64,000 bases of DNA, from the NCBI RefSeq assembly GCF_040676775.1, contig NZ_JBFAPP010000003.1:248001-312000 (forward strand), read 5' to 3'. This document shows, piece after piece, positions 50,869 through 60,015 of this stretch. The stretch is from Micromonospora_G sp040676775 (GTDB lineage Bacteria; Actinomycetota; Actinomycetes; Mycobacteriales; Micromonosporaceae). Within the stretch, counting starts at the first letter, position 1; each line of letters opens with the position of its first letter. The notes beneath the pieces were generated by a model. That model had not been told where the DNA came from. It was given only the letters and a program-made list of their open reading frames with translations, and made no database searches. Made by a program: the position numbers and the translations under genes.

Positions 50869-50947
50869 GTCGCGGACCGTGCGTCGCCGCCCGGGGTACG
50901 GGGGCCGCCCGGCGCCCCGCCGCCGGTGGCGACCTATGGTGGGTGGC

Positions 50948-51415
50948 ATGCCCCGTACCATCGCGACCAACACCCGGGTCGACCGTGAACAGTTGACCGA
51001 GTTCCTCGCCCCGCGCCACCGGGCCGTCCTGCTCACCACCCGGGCCGACGGCCGCCCGCAGTCGTCGCCGGTGGCCTGCGGCGTCGACACGTCCGGCCGG
51101 ATCGTCATCTCGACCTATCCCGAGCGTGCCAAGGCGGCCAACATCCGGCGTGATCCGCGGGTGTCGGTCTGCGTGCTGTCGGACGACTGGAACGGGCCCT
51201 GGGTGCAGGTCGACGGCACCGCCGAGGTGCTCGACCTGCCGGAGGCGCTGGAGCCGCTGGTCGACTACTTCCGGTGCATCTCCGGTGAGCACCCGGACTG
51301 GGACGAGTACCGGCAGGCGATGCGTACGCAGGGCAAGTCGCTGATCCGGGTGACGATCGAGAGCTGGGGGCCGCTGGCCACCGGTGGTTTCCCGGCCCGG
51401 CTCGGCGACGCCTGA
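50948..51415 (+). CDS. PPOX-class F420-dependent oxidoreductase
   Basis: A 155-residue split-barrel flavin/deazaflavin protein: RAVLLTTRADGRPQSSPVAC (residues about 21-40), IVISTYPERAKAANIRRDPR, then VSVCVLSDDWNGPWVQVDGT. This matches the TIGR03618-type F420-dependent group, which reduces or detoxifies diverse compounds. It has usual length. It lies 104 nt before an SDR on the same strand. Confidence 0.87.
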   Translation: MPRTIATNTRVDREQLTEFLAPRHRAVLLTTRADGRPQSSPVACGVDTSGRIVISTYPERAKAANIRRDPRVSVCVLSDDWNGPWVQVDGTAEVLDLPEALEPLVDYFRCISGEHPDWDEYRQAMRTQGKSLIRVTIESWGPLATGGFPARLGDA

Positions 51416-51518
51416 CAGGCCGGGGCGCCGGGCGGTGCGGAGCCCGGCCGCCGGAAACAGCGGTGGTGGTTTGTCCCGTTCCGCCGCAGTCCCGGGTTGG
51501 CTGGGGCAGCATACGGAA

Positions 51519-52433
51519 ATGACCCGTATCGAGACGCCGTTCGGCTTCTCCTCGACCGCCGCCGAGGTGGCGGAGGGGATCGACCTGTCCGGGCGCCGGG
51601 TGATCGTCACGGGCGGTGCGTCCGGCATCGGGGTGGAGACCGCGCGGGCGCTGGCGGCCATCGGTGCCGAGGTCACGCTCGCCGTACGCAACACCGACGC
51701 GGGGGCGCGGACCGCCGCCGACATCACCGGTACCACCGGCAACAAGAACGTACGGGTGGCCGTGCTGGACCTGGCCGACCGCGCCTCGGTGTCCGCCTTC
51801 GTCCACGCCTGGGACGGGCCGCTGCACGTGCTGGTCAACAACGCCGGCATCATGGCCTCCCCGGAGCAGCGCACCTCCGACGGGTGGGAGATCCAGTTCG
51901 CCACCAACCACCTGGGTCACTTCGCCCTCGCCTTCGGGCTCTACGACGCGCTCGCCTCGGCCGGCGGTGCCCGGATCGTCTCGGTCAGCTCCAGCGCGCA
52001 CATGCTCTCGCCGGTGATCTTCGACGACCTTCAGTTCGCCTTCCGCAGCTACGACCCCTGGTTGGCGTACGGGCAGTCCAAGTCGGCGAACATCCTGTTC
52101 GCGGTCGGCGTCACCGGGCGCTGGGGCGACGCCGGCATCACCGCGAACGCGCTGAGCCCCGGCGCGATCGAGACCAATCTCCAGCGCCACGTCGGTGGCC
52201 GGCTGAGCACGCCCGCCGACCGGATCAAGTCGCCGGAGCAGGGTGCGGCGACCTCGGTGCTGCTGGCCACCTCGCCGCTGCTCGACGGCATCGGCGGCCG
52301 CTACTTCGAGAACTGCAACGAGGCGTCGCTGGTCACCCGGCGGAGCCCGGACCTGAGCGGCGTGGCGCCGTACGTGCTCGACCGTGCCAACGCCGACCGG
52401 CTCTGGGAGACGTCCCTGCGTCTGCTCGCCTGA
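51519..52433 (+). CDS. Short-chain dehydrogenase/reductase
   Basis: A 304-residue classical SDR: VTGGASGIGVETA (about residue 29), NNAGIMASPE (about 107), the Ser of RIVSVSSSAHM and YGQSK (catalytic Tyr/Lys, about 186). It is a close relative in style of the SDR at 32019-33020, with the same FATNHLGH block and the same EQGAAT segment, so the two are paralogues. The substrate is unknown. The ATG has ACGGAA upstream. It converges with the small gene at 52446. Confidence 0.9.
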   Translation: MTRIETPFGFSSTAAEVAEGIDLSGRRVIVTGGASGIGVETARALAAIGAEVTLAVRNTDAGARTAADITGTTGNKNVRVAVLDLADRASVSAFVHAWDGPLHVLVNNAGIMASPEQRTSDGWEIQFATNHLGHFALAFGLYDALASAGGARIVSVSSSAHMLSPVIFDDLQFAFRSYDPWLAYGQSKSANILFAVGVTGRWGDAGITANALSPGAIETNLQRHVGGRLSTPADRIKSPEQGAATSVLLATSPLLDGIGGRYFENCNEASLVTRRSPDLSGVAPYVLDRANADRLWETSLRLLA

Positions 52434-52445
52434 GTGCGGACGGGA

Positions 52446-52862
52446 CTACGGCGAGGGGTCGGCGGGGGGTGGATCGCCGGGGCCGCCGACGACCTGTAGT
52501 TGCAGCGGCCGGTAGTCGGTGTGCGGGTCGGTCACGGTGAAACCGGCCGAGTCGAGGATGGACCAGATCGCCTGGCGCATGGACTCGGCGATGGCACCGA
52601 AGTGGCGCAGTACGGGGTCGTCCATCCGTTGCTCGGTCACGCACACCACCACCGCGTTGCCCAGGCGCCGGTGCGGTCGCCAGAGTACGAAGACACCGCC
52701 GGCCTCGTCGTCGCCCGGATCCACGTCCACCGTCACCCCGGCGAAGTAACCGTCGTCGCCCTCGTCGGCGACCGGGAGTCCCGCCTCGGACAACACGTCG
52801 CGCACCTGTGCCGCGAGGCGCTTCCATTCGTCGAGCACCGCGGCCGGTACGAGCGTGAACAC
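52446..52862 (-). CDS. Hypothetical acidic protein
   Basis: A 138-residue soluble protein of unknown function: EWKRLAAQVRDVLSEAGLPV, an acidic loop (VDVDPGDDEAGGVFVLWRPH), MRQAIWSILDSAGFTVTDPH. It has a plausible mixed alpha/beta pattern and a GTG start. The composition and codon positions are those of real genes of this genome, but I recognise no domain. Confidence 0.65.
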   Translation of the reverse strand: MFTLVPAAVLDEWKRLAAQVRDVLSEAGLPVADEGDDGYFAGVTVDVDPGDDEAGGVFVLWRPHRRLGNAVVVCVTEQRMDDPVLRHFGAIAESMRQAIWSILDSAGFTVTDPHTDYRPLQLQVVGGPGDPPPADPSP

Positions 52863-53091
52863 CCCTGGACTCCTCCAGCGTCCGAAGCGGCCACGTCACC
52901 GTGGCCCTGACCTGATCAACTGGACCGACAGTAGCAACGCCCGTGCGTCGTCGCCTGCCTGGCGACACGGCCGGGCCCGGCCGTCGTCTCCCGTTCGCGC
53001 ACGGTAGCCGTGCCGGCTCACCCCGGTGCTCGCCGCGCTGGGCCGCGGGACCGGCCCGTCGTTACTCCGCGGAAATTTCCCGGTCATGCCA

Positions 53092-53166
53092 TTGACACGG
53101 CTCGGACGCGCTCGTAACTTTCCTGTCGAAGCGGTTAGTCGAACCGCTTCGACTAACCGCTTCGAC
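53092..53166 (+). promoter_or_regulatory. Promoter and LacI operator of the alpha-xyloside operon
   Basis: TTGACA (53092-53097), a 17-nt spacer and TAACTT (53115-53120) form a near-consensus promoter. From 53125 to 53166 a 19-bp perfect inverted repeat (arm GTCGAAGCGGTTAGTCGAA, 4-nt centre) follows. Its centre, TCGAACCGCTTCGA, fits the actinobacterial LacI pattern TCGAA-N-CG-N-TTCGA, and flanking half-sites repeat AAGCGGTT. Binding would block initiation. Nothing is recognised in 52863-53091. Confidence 0.85.
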
Positions 53167-53230
53167 AACCCCTGACCAGCGCTGACGTACCGCAGCGTTT
53201 TCCTCACCCGGGAGGTGCGTCATCGCCTCG

Positions 53231-54274
53231 ATGTACGACGTGGCCCGGCGCGCGGGCGTGGCCGTCAGCACGGTGTCGTACGCGCTGAACGGCACCCGGC
53301 CGGTCGGCAAGGAGACCGCCGCCCGGATCCGCCGGGCCATGGACGAGTTGGACTACCGACCCAACGCCCTGGCCCGGGGGCTGGCCAGCAAGCGCAGCCG
53401 CAACATCGCGCTGATCTTCCCGGCGCTGGAACGCGGGCTGGGCATCACCGAGATGGAGTTCGTCTCCAGCGCGGCCGAGACAGCCAGCGAGAACGGCTAC
53501 CACCTGGTGCTCTGGTCCACCCCGGTGGACGACACCGAGTTGCTCACCCGGCTGACCCGCGACGGTCTGGTCGACGGGGTGGTGATCATGGAGGTGCACC
53601 TGGCCGACGAGCGGATCGACCTGCTCCGGCGTACCGGGGTGCCGTTCTGCATGATCGGTCGCACCGCCGACTGCGCCGACGACAGCTACGCCGACATCGA
53701 CTTCGAACAGACCACCCGCGACGCGGTACGGCACCTCGCCGGCCTCGGCCACACCACGATCGGCTTCGTCAACCACTCCCAGCGCTCGTTCGACGCCGGC
53801 TACGGCCCCTCCGTACGGGCTGCGGAGAGCTTCGCCCGTACCGCGGAAGAACTCGGCGTACGCCAGGTCAGCCGGTGCTGCGCGGACTCACCGGCGGCCG
53901 GTCGGCGGCTGTGGCGGGAACTCGTCGAGCGGGAGCCCGACCTGACCGGGCTGGTGGTGATGAACGAGCGGGCCAGCGCGGGCGTGCTGGCTGCCATCGC
54001 CGAGCAGGGCGCGAGGGTGCCCGAGGACTACTCGATCCTCTCCGTCGCCTCCTCCGAGCGGGTCGCCGAGATGACGTACCCGCCGCTGACCACGTTCCAC
54101 CCGCCCAGCGCCGAACTCGGGCGGCTGGGCGTACAGACCCTGATCGACTCACTCGACGGGCGGTCCGGTCCGCTCGTGCAGAAACTGTTGCCCTGCAAGC
54201 TGGTCGTCCGCGAGAGCACCGGACCGCGGCCGGCCGGCGGGGCGCGTCCCCCCATCGGCACCGAGGCCCCCTGA
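53231..54274 (+). CDS. LacI family repressor of the alpha-xyloside operon
   Basis: A 347-residue LacI protein: MYDVARRAGVAVSTVSYALN (DNA-binding helix-turn-helix), YRPNALARGLASKRS (hinge), then a periplasmic-binding-protein-like sugar domain. Autoregulation and operon control are indicated by the operator just upstream. The start is odd: the only good ribosome site, GGAGG at 53211, is 15 nt from the ATG but 6 nt from an in-frame ATC at 53222, so a non-canonical start is possible. The inducer is probably an alpha-xyloside. Confidence 0.92.
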   Translation: MYDVARRAGVAVSTVSYALNGTRPVGKETAARIRRAMDELDYRPNALARGLASKRSRNIALIFPALERGLGITEMEFVSSAAETASENGYHLVLWSTPVDDTELLTRLTRDGLVDGVVIMEVHLADERIDLLRRTGVPFCMIGRTADCADDSYADIDFEQTTRDAVRHLAGLGHTTIGFVNHSQRSFDAGYGPSVRAAESFARTAEELGVRQVSRCCADSPAAGRRLWRELVEREPDLTGLVVMNERASAGVLAAIAEQGARVPEDYSILSVASSERVAEMTYPPLTTFHPPSAELGRLGVQTLIDSLDGRSGPLVQKLLPCKLVVRESTGPRPAGGARPPIGTEAP

Positions 54275-54390
54275 CGCCGGGCGTACCACTGCGGACCGAA
54301 CCGATCACCCAGACACCCCCACCATCGCCGGGCAGCGAACCCACCCATCCCACCGCTGCCGGCGGGACCGCTCCATCCAGGAGGCCGGAA

Positions 54391-55713
54391 GTGAATCGAT
54401 CGAGCAAGACGGGCGCGACGAGGAAGACGGGTGCGGTCGCGACCGCACTGGTCGCGGTGGCGGCCCTGGGGCTGTCCGCCTGCGGCGCCGACGCCGACGA
54501 CAGCGGCGACGGCAAGTCCCTGCGGCTCTGGCACTTCGAGGGCGCGAACAGCGCCATGGGCCTGGCCTGGGCCGAGGCGATCAAGCAGTTCGAGGCGAGC
54601 CACCCCGGGGTCAAGGTGACCTACGAGGAGAAGGGCTTCGAGCAGATCCGGCAGAACGCCGGCATGATCCTCAACTCCGACCAGGGCCCGGACATCCTGG
54701 AGTACAACAAGGGCAACGCCAGCGCCGGGCTGCTCTCCAAGCAGGGGCTGCTGACCGACCTGACCGCCGAGGCCGGCAAGCGCGGCTGGGATAAGGCGAT
54801 CTCGCCCAGCGTCGCCACCACCTCCAAGTACGACCAGGCCGGCATCATGGGCGGCGACAAATGGTACGGCGTGCCGAACTACGGCGAGTACGTGATGGTC
54901 TATTACAACCAGGACCTGTTCGACAAGTACCAGCTCAAGGTGCCGACCACGCTCGCCGAGTTCGAGTCGGTGATGGACACCTTCGTGCAGAACAAGGTCA
55001 CACCGCTCTCCGTCGGCGGTGCCGAATACCCGGCCCAGCAGATCTTCTACGAGCTGGCCCTGTCGAAAGCAAACCGGTCCTTCGTGGACGACTACCAGCT
55101 CTACAAGAACAAGGTGAACTTCACCGGCCCGGAGCTGACGTACGGCGCGAACACCTTCGCCGATTGGGTCAGGAAGGGCTACCTCGGCAAGGACTCGGCC
55201 GGCATCAAGGCCGAGGACATGGGGGTGGCGTTCAGCCAGGGCAAGTACCCGATCCTCATCTCCGGTAGCTGGTGGTTCGGCCGGTTCAGCGACGAGATCA
55301 AGAACTTCAAGTGGGGCACCTTCCTGTTCCCCGGCAACACCCTCCAGCCCGGCTCCGGCGGCAACCTCTGGGTGGTGCCGACGAGTTCCAAGAACAAGCA
55401 GCTCGCGTACGACTTCATCGACATCACCATGAAGCCGGAGATCCAGAACCTGCTCGGCAACTCCGGCGGCGTACCGCTCGCGGCCGACCCGGCGGCGATC
55501 AGCAACCCGAAGGCCAAGGAGCTGATCGAGAACTTCAACAAGCTCAACAGCTCCGACGGCCTCGCGTTCTACCCGGACTGGCCGGCACCCGGCTACTACG
55601 ACGTACTGGTCGCCGGCATGCAGAACCTGATCAACGGCAGCAAGAAGCCGGAGCAGGTGCTCGACGAGATCGCCAAGCCGTACAACGACAACCTGGCCAG
55701 CATCGGCAAGTGA
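54391..55713 (+). CDS. Sugar ABC transporter substrate-binding lipoprotein
   Basis: A 440-residue binding protein of the cluster-1/CUT1 carbohydrate type. The lipobox is LGLSAC (Cys about residue 31), so it is membrane-anchored outside the cell. LRLWHFEGANSAMGLAWAEA begins the fold, and Trp/Tyr-rich segments (GVPNYGEYVMVYYNQDLFDK; ISGSWWFGRF) are typical of sugar stacking. GTG start with AGGAGG 6 nt upstream. It probably binds xylosylated oligosaccharides, inferred from the downstream GH31 enzyme. Confidence 0.93.
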   Translation: MNRSSKTGATRKTGAVATALVAVAALGLSACGADADDSGDGKSLRLWHFEGANSAMGLAWAEAIKQFEASHPGVKVTYEEKGFEQIRQNAGMILNSDQGPDILEYNKGNASAGLLSKQGLLTDLTAEAGKRGWDKAISPSVATTSKYDQAGIMGGDKWYGVPNYGEYVMVYYNQDLFDKYQLKVPTTLAEFESVMDTFVQNKVTPLSVGGAEYPAQQIFYELALSKANRSFVDDYQLYKNKVNFTGPELTYGANTFADWVRKGYLGKDSAGIKAEDMGVAFSQGKYPILISGSWWFGRFSDEIKNFKWGTFLFPGNTLQPGSGGNLWVVPTSSKNKQLAYDFIDITMKPEIQNLLGNSGGVPLAADPAAISNPKAKELIENFNKLNSSDGLAFYPDWPAPGYYDVLVAGMQNLINGSKKPEQVLDEIAKPYNDNLASIGK

Positions 55714-55778
55714 CCGCGCTCCCGCGCCGGGGACCACGGGTTCCCGGCGCGGGCCGCCCTCCAACCGTGGAGGCACCA

Positions 55779-56747
55779 ATGGTTAACACGCTCACCCGCG
55801 CACGTCCGGCGGCGGCCGGGCGGGGTCGGTCGCGGCGGGACCGGGCGCGGCGGTCCCGTACCGACCGCGGCTACCTGGTCTTCCTGATCCCGGGGCTGCT
55901 GCTCTTCCTGGCCGTCATCGTGGTGCCGCTGCTGATGAACATCGGGATCAGCTTCACCCGGTGGCAGGGGATCGGCACCCCGGAGTGGATCGGCCTGGAG
56001 AACTACGACCGGCTGCTGCACGACGCCAACTTCTGGACCTCGTTCCGCAACATCATCTTCATCATCCTGGCCATGGCGGTGCTGCCCACCCTGCTCGGGC
56101 TCTTCCTCGCCGCGGTCCTGTTCGACTACGTGGCCAAGCGGATCGGCCCGCGTACGGCCAGCGTGTTCCGGTCCGGGCTCTACCTGCCGCAGGTGCTGCC
56201 GGTGGCGGTCACCGGCATCGTCTGGGGCTGGATCCTGCATCCCGGCTACGGCGCGCTCAACCAGATCCTGGACCGGATCGGGCTCGGCTCGCTGGCCCAC
56301 AACTGGCTCGGCGACCCGAAGTACGCGCTCTGGAGCGTCATGGCGGTCATGGTCTGGTTCCAGCTCGGCTACCCGATCGTGATGTTCATGTCCGGGCTGC
56401 AACGCGTCGACCCCGAGCTGTACGAGGCCGCCGACCTCGACGGGGCCGGCTGGTGGCAGCGGTTCACCCGGATCGCGGTGCACCTGATCAAGCCGGAGAT
56501 CTACGTCGTGCTGGTCACCACCACCATCGCCGCGTTGAAGATCTTCGGGCAGATCTTCGTGCTGACCAGGGGCGGGCCGGGCAACTCGACGCTGGTCCCG
56601 TCGTACTTCGCGTACCAGAACTTCTTCGAGAAGGCGAACGCCGGCTACGGTTCGGCGATAGCCACCGTACTGACCGTCATCATCGTGGCGCTGACGTACG
56701 TCTTCCTGCGCCTCCAGACGCGCGACGAGCGCCGGGACGGGAGCTGA
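55779..56747 (+). CDS. Sugar ABC transporter permease, MalF/UgpA type
   Basis: A 322-residue CUT1 permease with six membrane segments after a basic N-terminus. The conserved EAA loop that contacts the ATPase reads LYEAADLDGAGWWQRFTRIA (about residues 215-234). TGAGGAGG-like GTGGAGG precedes the ATG. It lies 65 nt after the binding protein and 2 nt before the second permease. Confidence 0.93.
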   Translation: MVNTLTRARPAAAGRGRSRRDRARRSRTDRGYLVFLIPGLLLFLAVIVVPLLMNIGISFTRWQGIGTPEWIGLENYDRLLHDANFWTSFRNIIFIILAMAVLPTLLGLFLAAVLFDYVAKRIGPRTASVFRSGLYLPQVLPVAVTGIVWGWILHPGYGALNQILDRIGLGSLAHNWLGDPKYALWSVMAVMVWFQLGYPIVMFMSGLQRVDPELYEAADLDGAGWWQRFTRIAVHLIKPEIYVVLVTTTIAALKIFGQIFVLTRGGPGNSTLVPSYFAYQNFFEKANAGYGSAIATVLTVIIVALTYVFLRLQTRDERRDGS

Positions 56748-56749
56748 CG

Positions 56750-57601
56750 ATGGCTTCTACCGTGAAACAGAGTCGCCGACCGGGTTGGCTCACCCGCCCG
56801 GTCGTGCTGGTCGTGCTGACCGCCTTCACCCTGCTGGTGCTGGCACCGTTCCTGGTGGTCGCGCTGAATGCGTTCAAGACCCCGGCCGAGTACGCCTCGA
56901 ACGGTCCGCTCTCCCTGCCCGGCGGCCTCCATCTCCAGGGCATCGTCGACTTCTGGTACCGGGTCGACTTCGGCGAGAAACTCTGGAACAGCTTCCTGAT
57001 CAGCGCATCCGTCGCCGTACTGGCGATCGTCATCTCGGTGCTCAACGCGTACGCGATCGGCATCGGCCGCCTGCGCGGCCGGCTGGCCTTCCTGATGTTC
57101 TTCCTGCTGGCCAACCTGCTGCCGCAGGAGGCGCTGGTCTACCCGCTGTACTACCTGTCCAAGCTGGTCGGTCTCTACAACACCCGGCTCGCGGTGATCA
57201 TCATCCTGACCGCGATCCAGGCCGCGTTCGGCACCTACCTGCTCTCCTCGGTCTTCCGCGACTTCCCCCGGCAACTGCTGGAGGCCGCAGCACTCGACGG
57301 CGCCGGCAAGTGGCGGGTGCTCTGGCGGGTGGTGGTCCCGACCAACTGGCCCACCCTCTCGGTGCTGTTCACCTTCTTCTTCATCTGGACCTGGAACGAG
57401 TTCTTCCTGCCGCTGATCTTCCTGATCTCCAACGACAACCAGACCGTTCCGGTCGCCCTCGGCGTGCTCCAGGGCGACCGGATGATGGACGCCACCACAA
57501 CCAGCGCCTCCGCCCTACTGGGCATCGTGCCGGCGGTGCTGTTCTTCCTCATCTTCCAGCGCACCCTGACCCGCGGCGTGATGGCCGGCGCGGTCAAGTA
57601 A
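56750..57601 (+). CDS. Sugar ABC transporter permease, MalG/UgpE type
   Basis: A 283-residue CUT1 permease with six membrane segments; the EAA loop is LLEAAALDGAGKWRVLWRVV (about residues 180-199). It pairs with the previous gene to form the channel. No ATPase gene occurs in the operon, so the complex most likely uses a shared MsiK-type ATPase encoded elsewhere, as is usual in actinomycetes. Confidence 0.93.
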   Translation: MASTVKQSRRPGWLTRPVVLVVLTAFTLLVLAPFLVVALNAFKTPAEYASNGPLSLPGGLHLQGIVDFWYRVDFGEKLWNSFLISASVAVLAIVISVLNAYAIGIGRLRGRLAFLMFFLLANLLPQEALVYPLYYLSKLVGLYNTRLAVIIILTAIQAAFGTYLLSSVFRDFPRQLLEAAALDGAGKWRVLWRVVVPTNWPTLSVLFTFFFIWTWNEFFLPLIFLISNDNQTVPVALGVLQGDRMMDATTTSASALLGIVPAVLFFLIFQRTLTRGVMAGAVK

Positions 57602-57625
57602 CGCATCAACCGGATAGGACCCGAG

Positions 57626-59911
57626 ATGAAGTTCAGCAACGGTTACTGGCGGATGCGCGACGGCGTACACCCGCTCTACCCGATGCAGGTACGCGACGTC
57701 GCGGTGGAGCCCGCCGCGCTCACCGTGTACGCCCCGACGAAGAAGATCCTGAACCGGGGCGACACCCTCAACCAGCCGCTGATCACCGTACGGTGCACCT
57801 CGCCCGCGCCGGACGTGATCGCGGTCAAGGTCGCACACCTGCTGGGGGAGCGGCCCCGGCGGCCGGAGTTCAGCCTCACCACCGACCCGGACACCGAGGT
57901 CCACACCAGCGACGGCACCGACTTCGCCTCCATCACCTCCGGCGCGCTCACCGCCCGGTTCCACCGCGGTGACGACTGGTGTCTCGACTTCGTCGCCGAC
58001 GACCGGGTGCTGACCAGCAGCGGTTACAAGAGCATGGCCGCCCTCGACACCGACGACGGCTCGTACGTCCGTGAGCAGCTCCTGCTCGGCGTCGGCGAAA
58101 CCGTGTACGGACTCGGCGAGCGGTTCGGCCCGCTGGTGAAGAACGGCCAGACGGTCGACATCTGGCAGGAGGACGGCGGCACCAGCAGCGAGCACGCGTA
58201 CAAGAACGTGCCGTTCTACCTGACCACCGCCGGTTACGGCGTCTTCGTCAACCACCCCGGCCGGGTCTCGTTCGAGGTGGCCGCCGAGGCGGTGTCGAAG
58301 GTGTCGTTCAGCGTCGCCGGGCAGTCGATGGAGTACCTGGTCATCTACGGCCCCACCCCACGGGAGATCCTGCGCAAGTACACCGCGCTCACCGGCCGCC
58401 CGGCCCTGCCGCCGGCCTGGTCGTTCGGCCTCTGGCTGAGCACCTCCTTCACCACCTCGTACGACGAGGAGACGGTGAACAAGTTCGTCAGCGGGATGGC
58501 CGACCGGGACCTGCCACTGTCGGTCTTCCACTTCGACTGCTTCTGGATGCGCGAGTTCCACTGGTCCGACTTCGAGTGGGACCCGGAGGTCTTCCCCGAT
58601 CCGGTCGGCATGCTGAAGCGGCTGCGGGAACGCAACCTGAAGATCTGCGTCTGGCTCAACCCGTACATCGCACAGCGTTCGGCGCTGTTCGCCGAGGGCA
58701 TGGAGCACGGCTACCTGGTCAAGACCGCCGACGGGGACGTCTGGCAGTGGGACCAGTGGCAGGCCGGCATGGCCCTGGTCGACTTCACCAACCCCGACGC
58801 CCGCCGCTGGTACGCCGACAAGCTGCGGGTCCTGCTGGACATGGGCGTGGACGCGTTCAAGACCGACTTCGGCGAGCGGATCCCGACCGAGGTGGTGTGG
58901 CACGACGGCTCCGACCCGGAGCGGATGCACAACTACTACACCCAGCTCTACAACCAGGTCGTCTTCGACCTGCTGCGCGAGCACCGGGGCGAGGGCGAGG
59001 CGGTGCTGTTCGCCCGGTCCGCTACCGCCGGTGGCCAGCAGTTCCCGGTGCACTGGGGCGGCGACAGCGAATCCACCCCGGCGTCGATGGCGGAAACGCT
59101 GCGCGGCGGCCTGTCGCTGGCGATGTCCGGCTTCGGCTACTGGAGCCATGACATCGGCGGCTTCGAGGGCAAGCCGGATCCGGCCCTGTTCAAGCGCTGG
59201 GTGCCGTTCGGGCTGCTCTCCACGCACAGCAGGTTGCACGGCAGCCAGAGTTACCGGGTGCCGTGGGACTTCGACGAGGAGGCGGTCGACGTACTGCGGA
59301 TCTTCACCCGGCTCAAGGCGCGGCTGATGCCGTACCTGTTCGGGCAGGCGGTGATCGCGCACCGGGAGGGGATGCCGGTGCTCCGGCCGCTGGTGGCCGA
59401 GTTCCCGGACGATCCGGCGGTGGCGTACCTGGACCGGCAGTACCTGCTCGGCGACAGCCTGCTGGTCGCGCCGGTGTTCGACGTGGACGGCACGGTCGAC
59501 TACTACGTGCCGGCGGGCACCTGGACCGATCTGATGACCGGGGCGGAGATCACCGGTCCGCAGTGGGTCCGGGAGTCGGTCGGCTTCGACCGGGTGCCGG
59601 TCCTGGTCCGCCCCGGTACGGTGCTGCCGCTCGGCGCCGTCGAGGACCGCCCCGACTACCCGTACGCCGACAACGTGACCCTGGCCGTCTACCAGCTCCC
59701 CGACGGCGCCGACGTCACGGTCTCCATCCCCGCCCCCGACGGCACCGAAGCCGCCCGCTTCTCCGTCACCCGCACCGATTCCACCCTGACCGCCACCCGC
59801 CTACTGGGCGAACCCCTCCCCTGGCAAATCCAACCCACCCCCACCCACCCCCCAACCCCCCTCCCCGCCTCCCAACCCACCTGGTCCACCCCCCAGACCA
59901 GCCCCCGTTGA
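57626..59911 (+). CDS. yicI: GH31 alpha-xylosidase (YicI type)
   Basis: A 761-residue GH31 enzyme, close to the 772 residues of E. coli YicI. The nucleophile Asp is in FKTDFGERIP (about residue 413) and the acid/base Asp in WGGDSEST (about 480), near the YicI positions 416 and 482. FHFDCFWMREFHWSDFEWDP is the xylosidase-type aromatic subsite, here ending at its 20th residue. It has no signal peptide, so it cleaves imported alpha-xylosides such as isoprimeverose in the cytosol. The C-terminal 28 residues are Pro/Thr-rich and probably a later extension. Last gene of the LacI operon. Confidence 0.93.
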   Translation: MKFSNGYWRMRDGVHPLYPMQVRDVAVEPAALTVYAPTKKILNRGDTLNQPLITVRCTSPAPDVIAVKVAHLLGERPRRPEFSLTTDPDTEVHTSDGTDFASITSGALTARFHRGDDWCLDFVADDRVLTSSGYKSMAALDTDDGSYVREQLLLGVGETVYGLGERFGPLVKNGQTVDIWQEDGGTSSEHAYKNVPFYLTTAGYGVFVNHPGRVSFEVAAEAVSKVSFSVAGQSMEYLVIYGPTPREILRKYTALTGRPALPPAWSFGLWLSTSFTTSYDEETVNKFVSGMADRDLPLSVFHFDCFWMREFHWSDFEWDPEVFPDPVGMLKRLRERNLKICVWLNPYIAQRSALFAEGMEHGYLVKTADGDVWQWDQWQAGMALVDFTNPDARRWYADKLRVLLDMGVDAFKTDFGERIPTEVVWHDGSDPERMHNYYTQLYNQVVFDLLREHRGEGEAVLFARSATAGGQQFPVHWGGDSESTPASMAETLRGGLSLAMSGFGYWSHDIGGFEGKPDPALFKRWVPFGLLSTHSRLHGSQSYRVPWDFDEEAVDVLRIFTRLKARLMPYLFGQAVIAHREGMPVLRPLVAEFPDDPAVAYLDRQYLLGDSLLVAPVFDVDGTVDYYVPAGTWTDLMTGAEITGPQWVRESVGFDRVPVLVRPGTVLPLGAVEDRPDYPYADNVTLAVYQLPDGADVTVSIPAPDGTEAARFSVTRTDSTLTATRLLGEPLPWQIQPTPTHPPTPLPASQPTWSTPQTSPR

Positions 59912-59966
59912 TCATGAAGCTAGGTACGGCGATCGGCTCGGATCGCGTCGCTAACTTCATGATCGA
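59909..59966 (+). terminator. Two-part hairpin ending the alpha-xyloside operon
   Basis: TGATCATGAAGCTAG (from 59909) pairs with CTAACTTCATGATCGA (to 59966), with one mismatch, around an inner perfect stem GCGATC-N6-GATCGC. The yicI stop codon is part of the left arm. The GATCATGAAG word recurs in Micromonosporaceae intergenic regions in my experience, so it may belong to a dispersed palindrome family. Confidence 0.7.
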
Positions 59967-60015
59967 CGGGGTGGTTCGGTCGGGCCCGGCGCGGCGGGGG
60001 TCGGTCGGCCGGGGG

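Noticed and set aside
54028..55779. 583-residue reverse open frame opposite the binding protein
   Set aside because: Val/Gly/Arg-rich shadow of the lipoprotein gene.
57515..59362. 615-residue reverse open frame opposite the alpha-xylosidase
   Set aside because: Shadow of a fully conserved GH31 gene.
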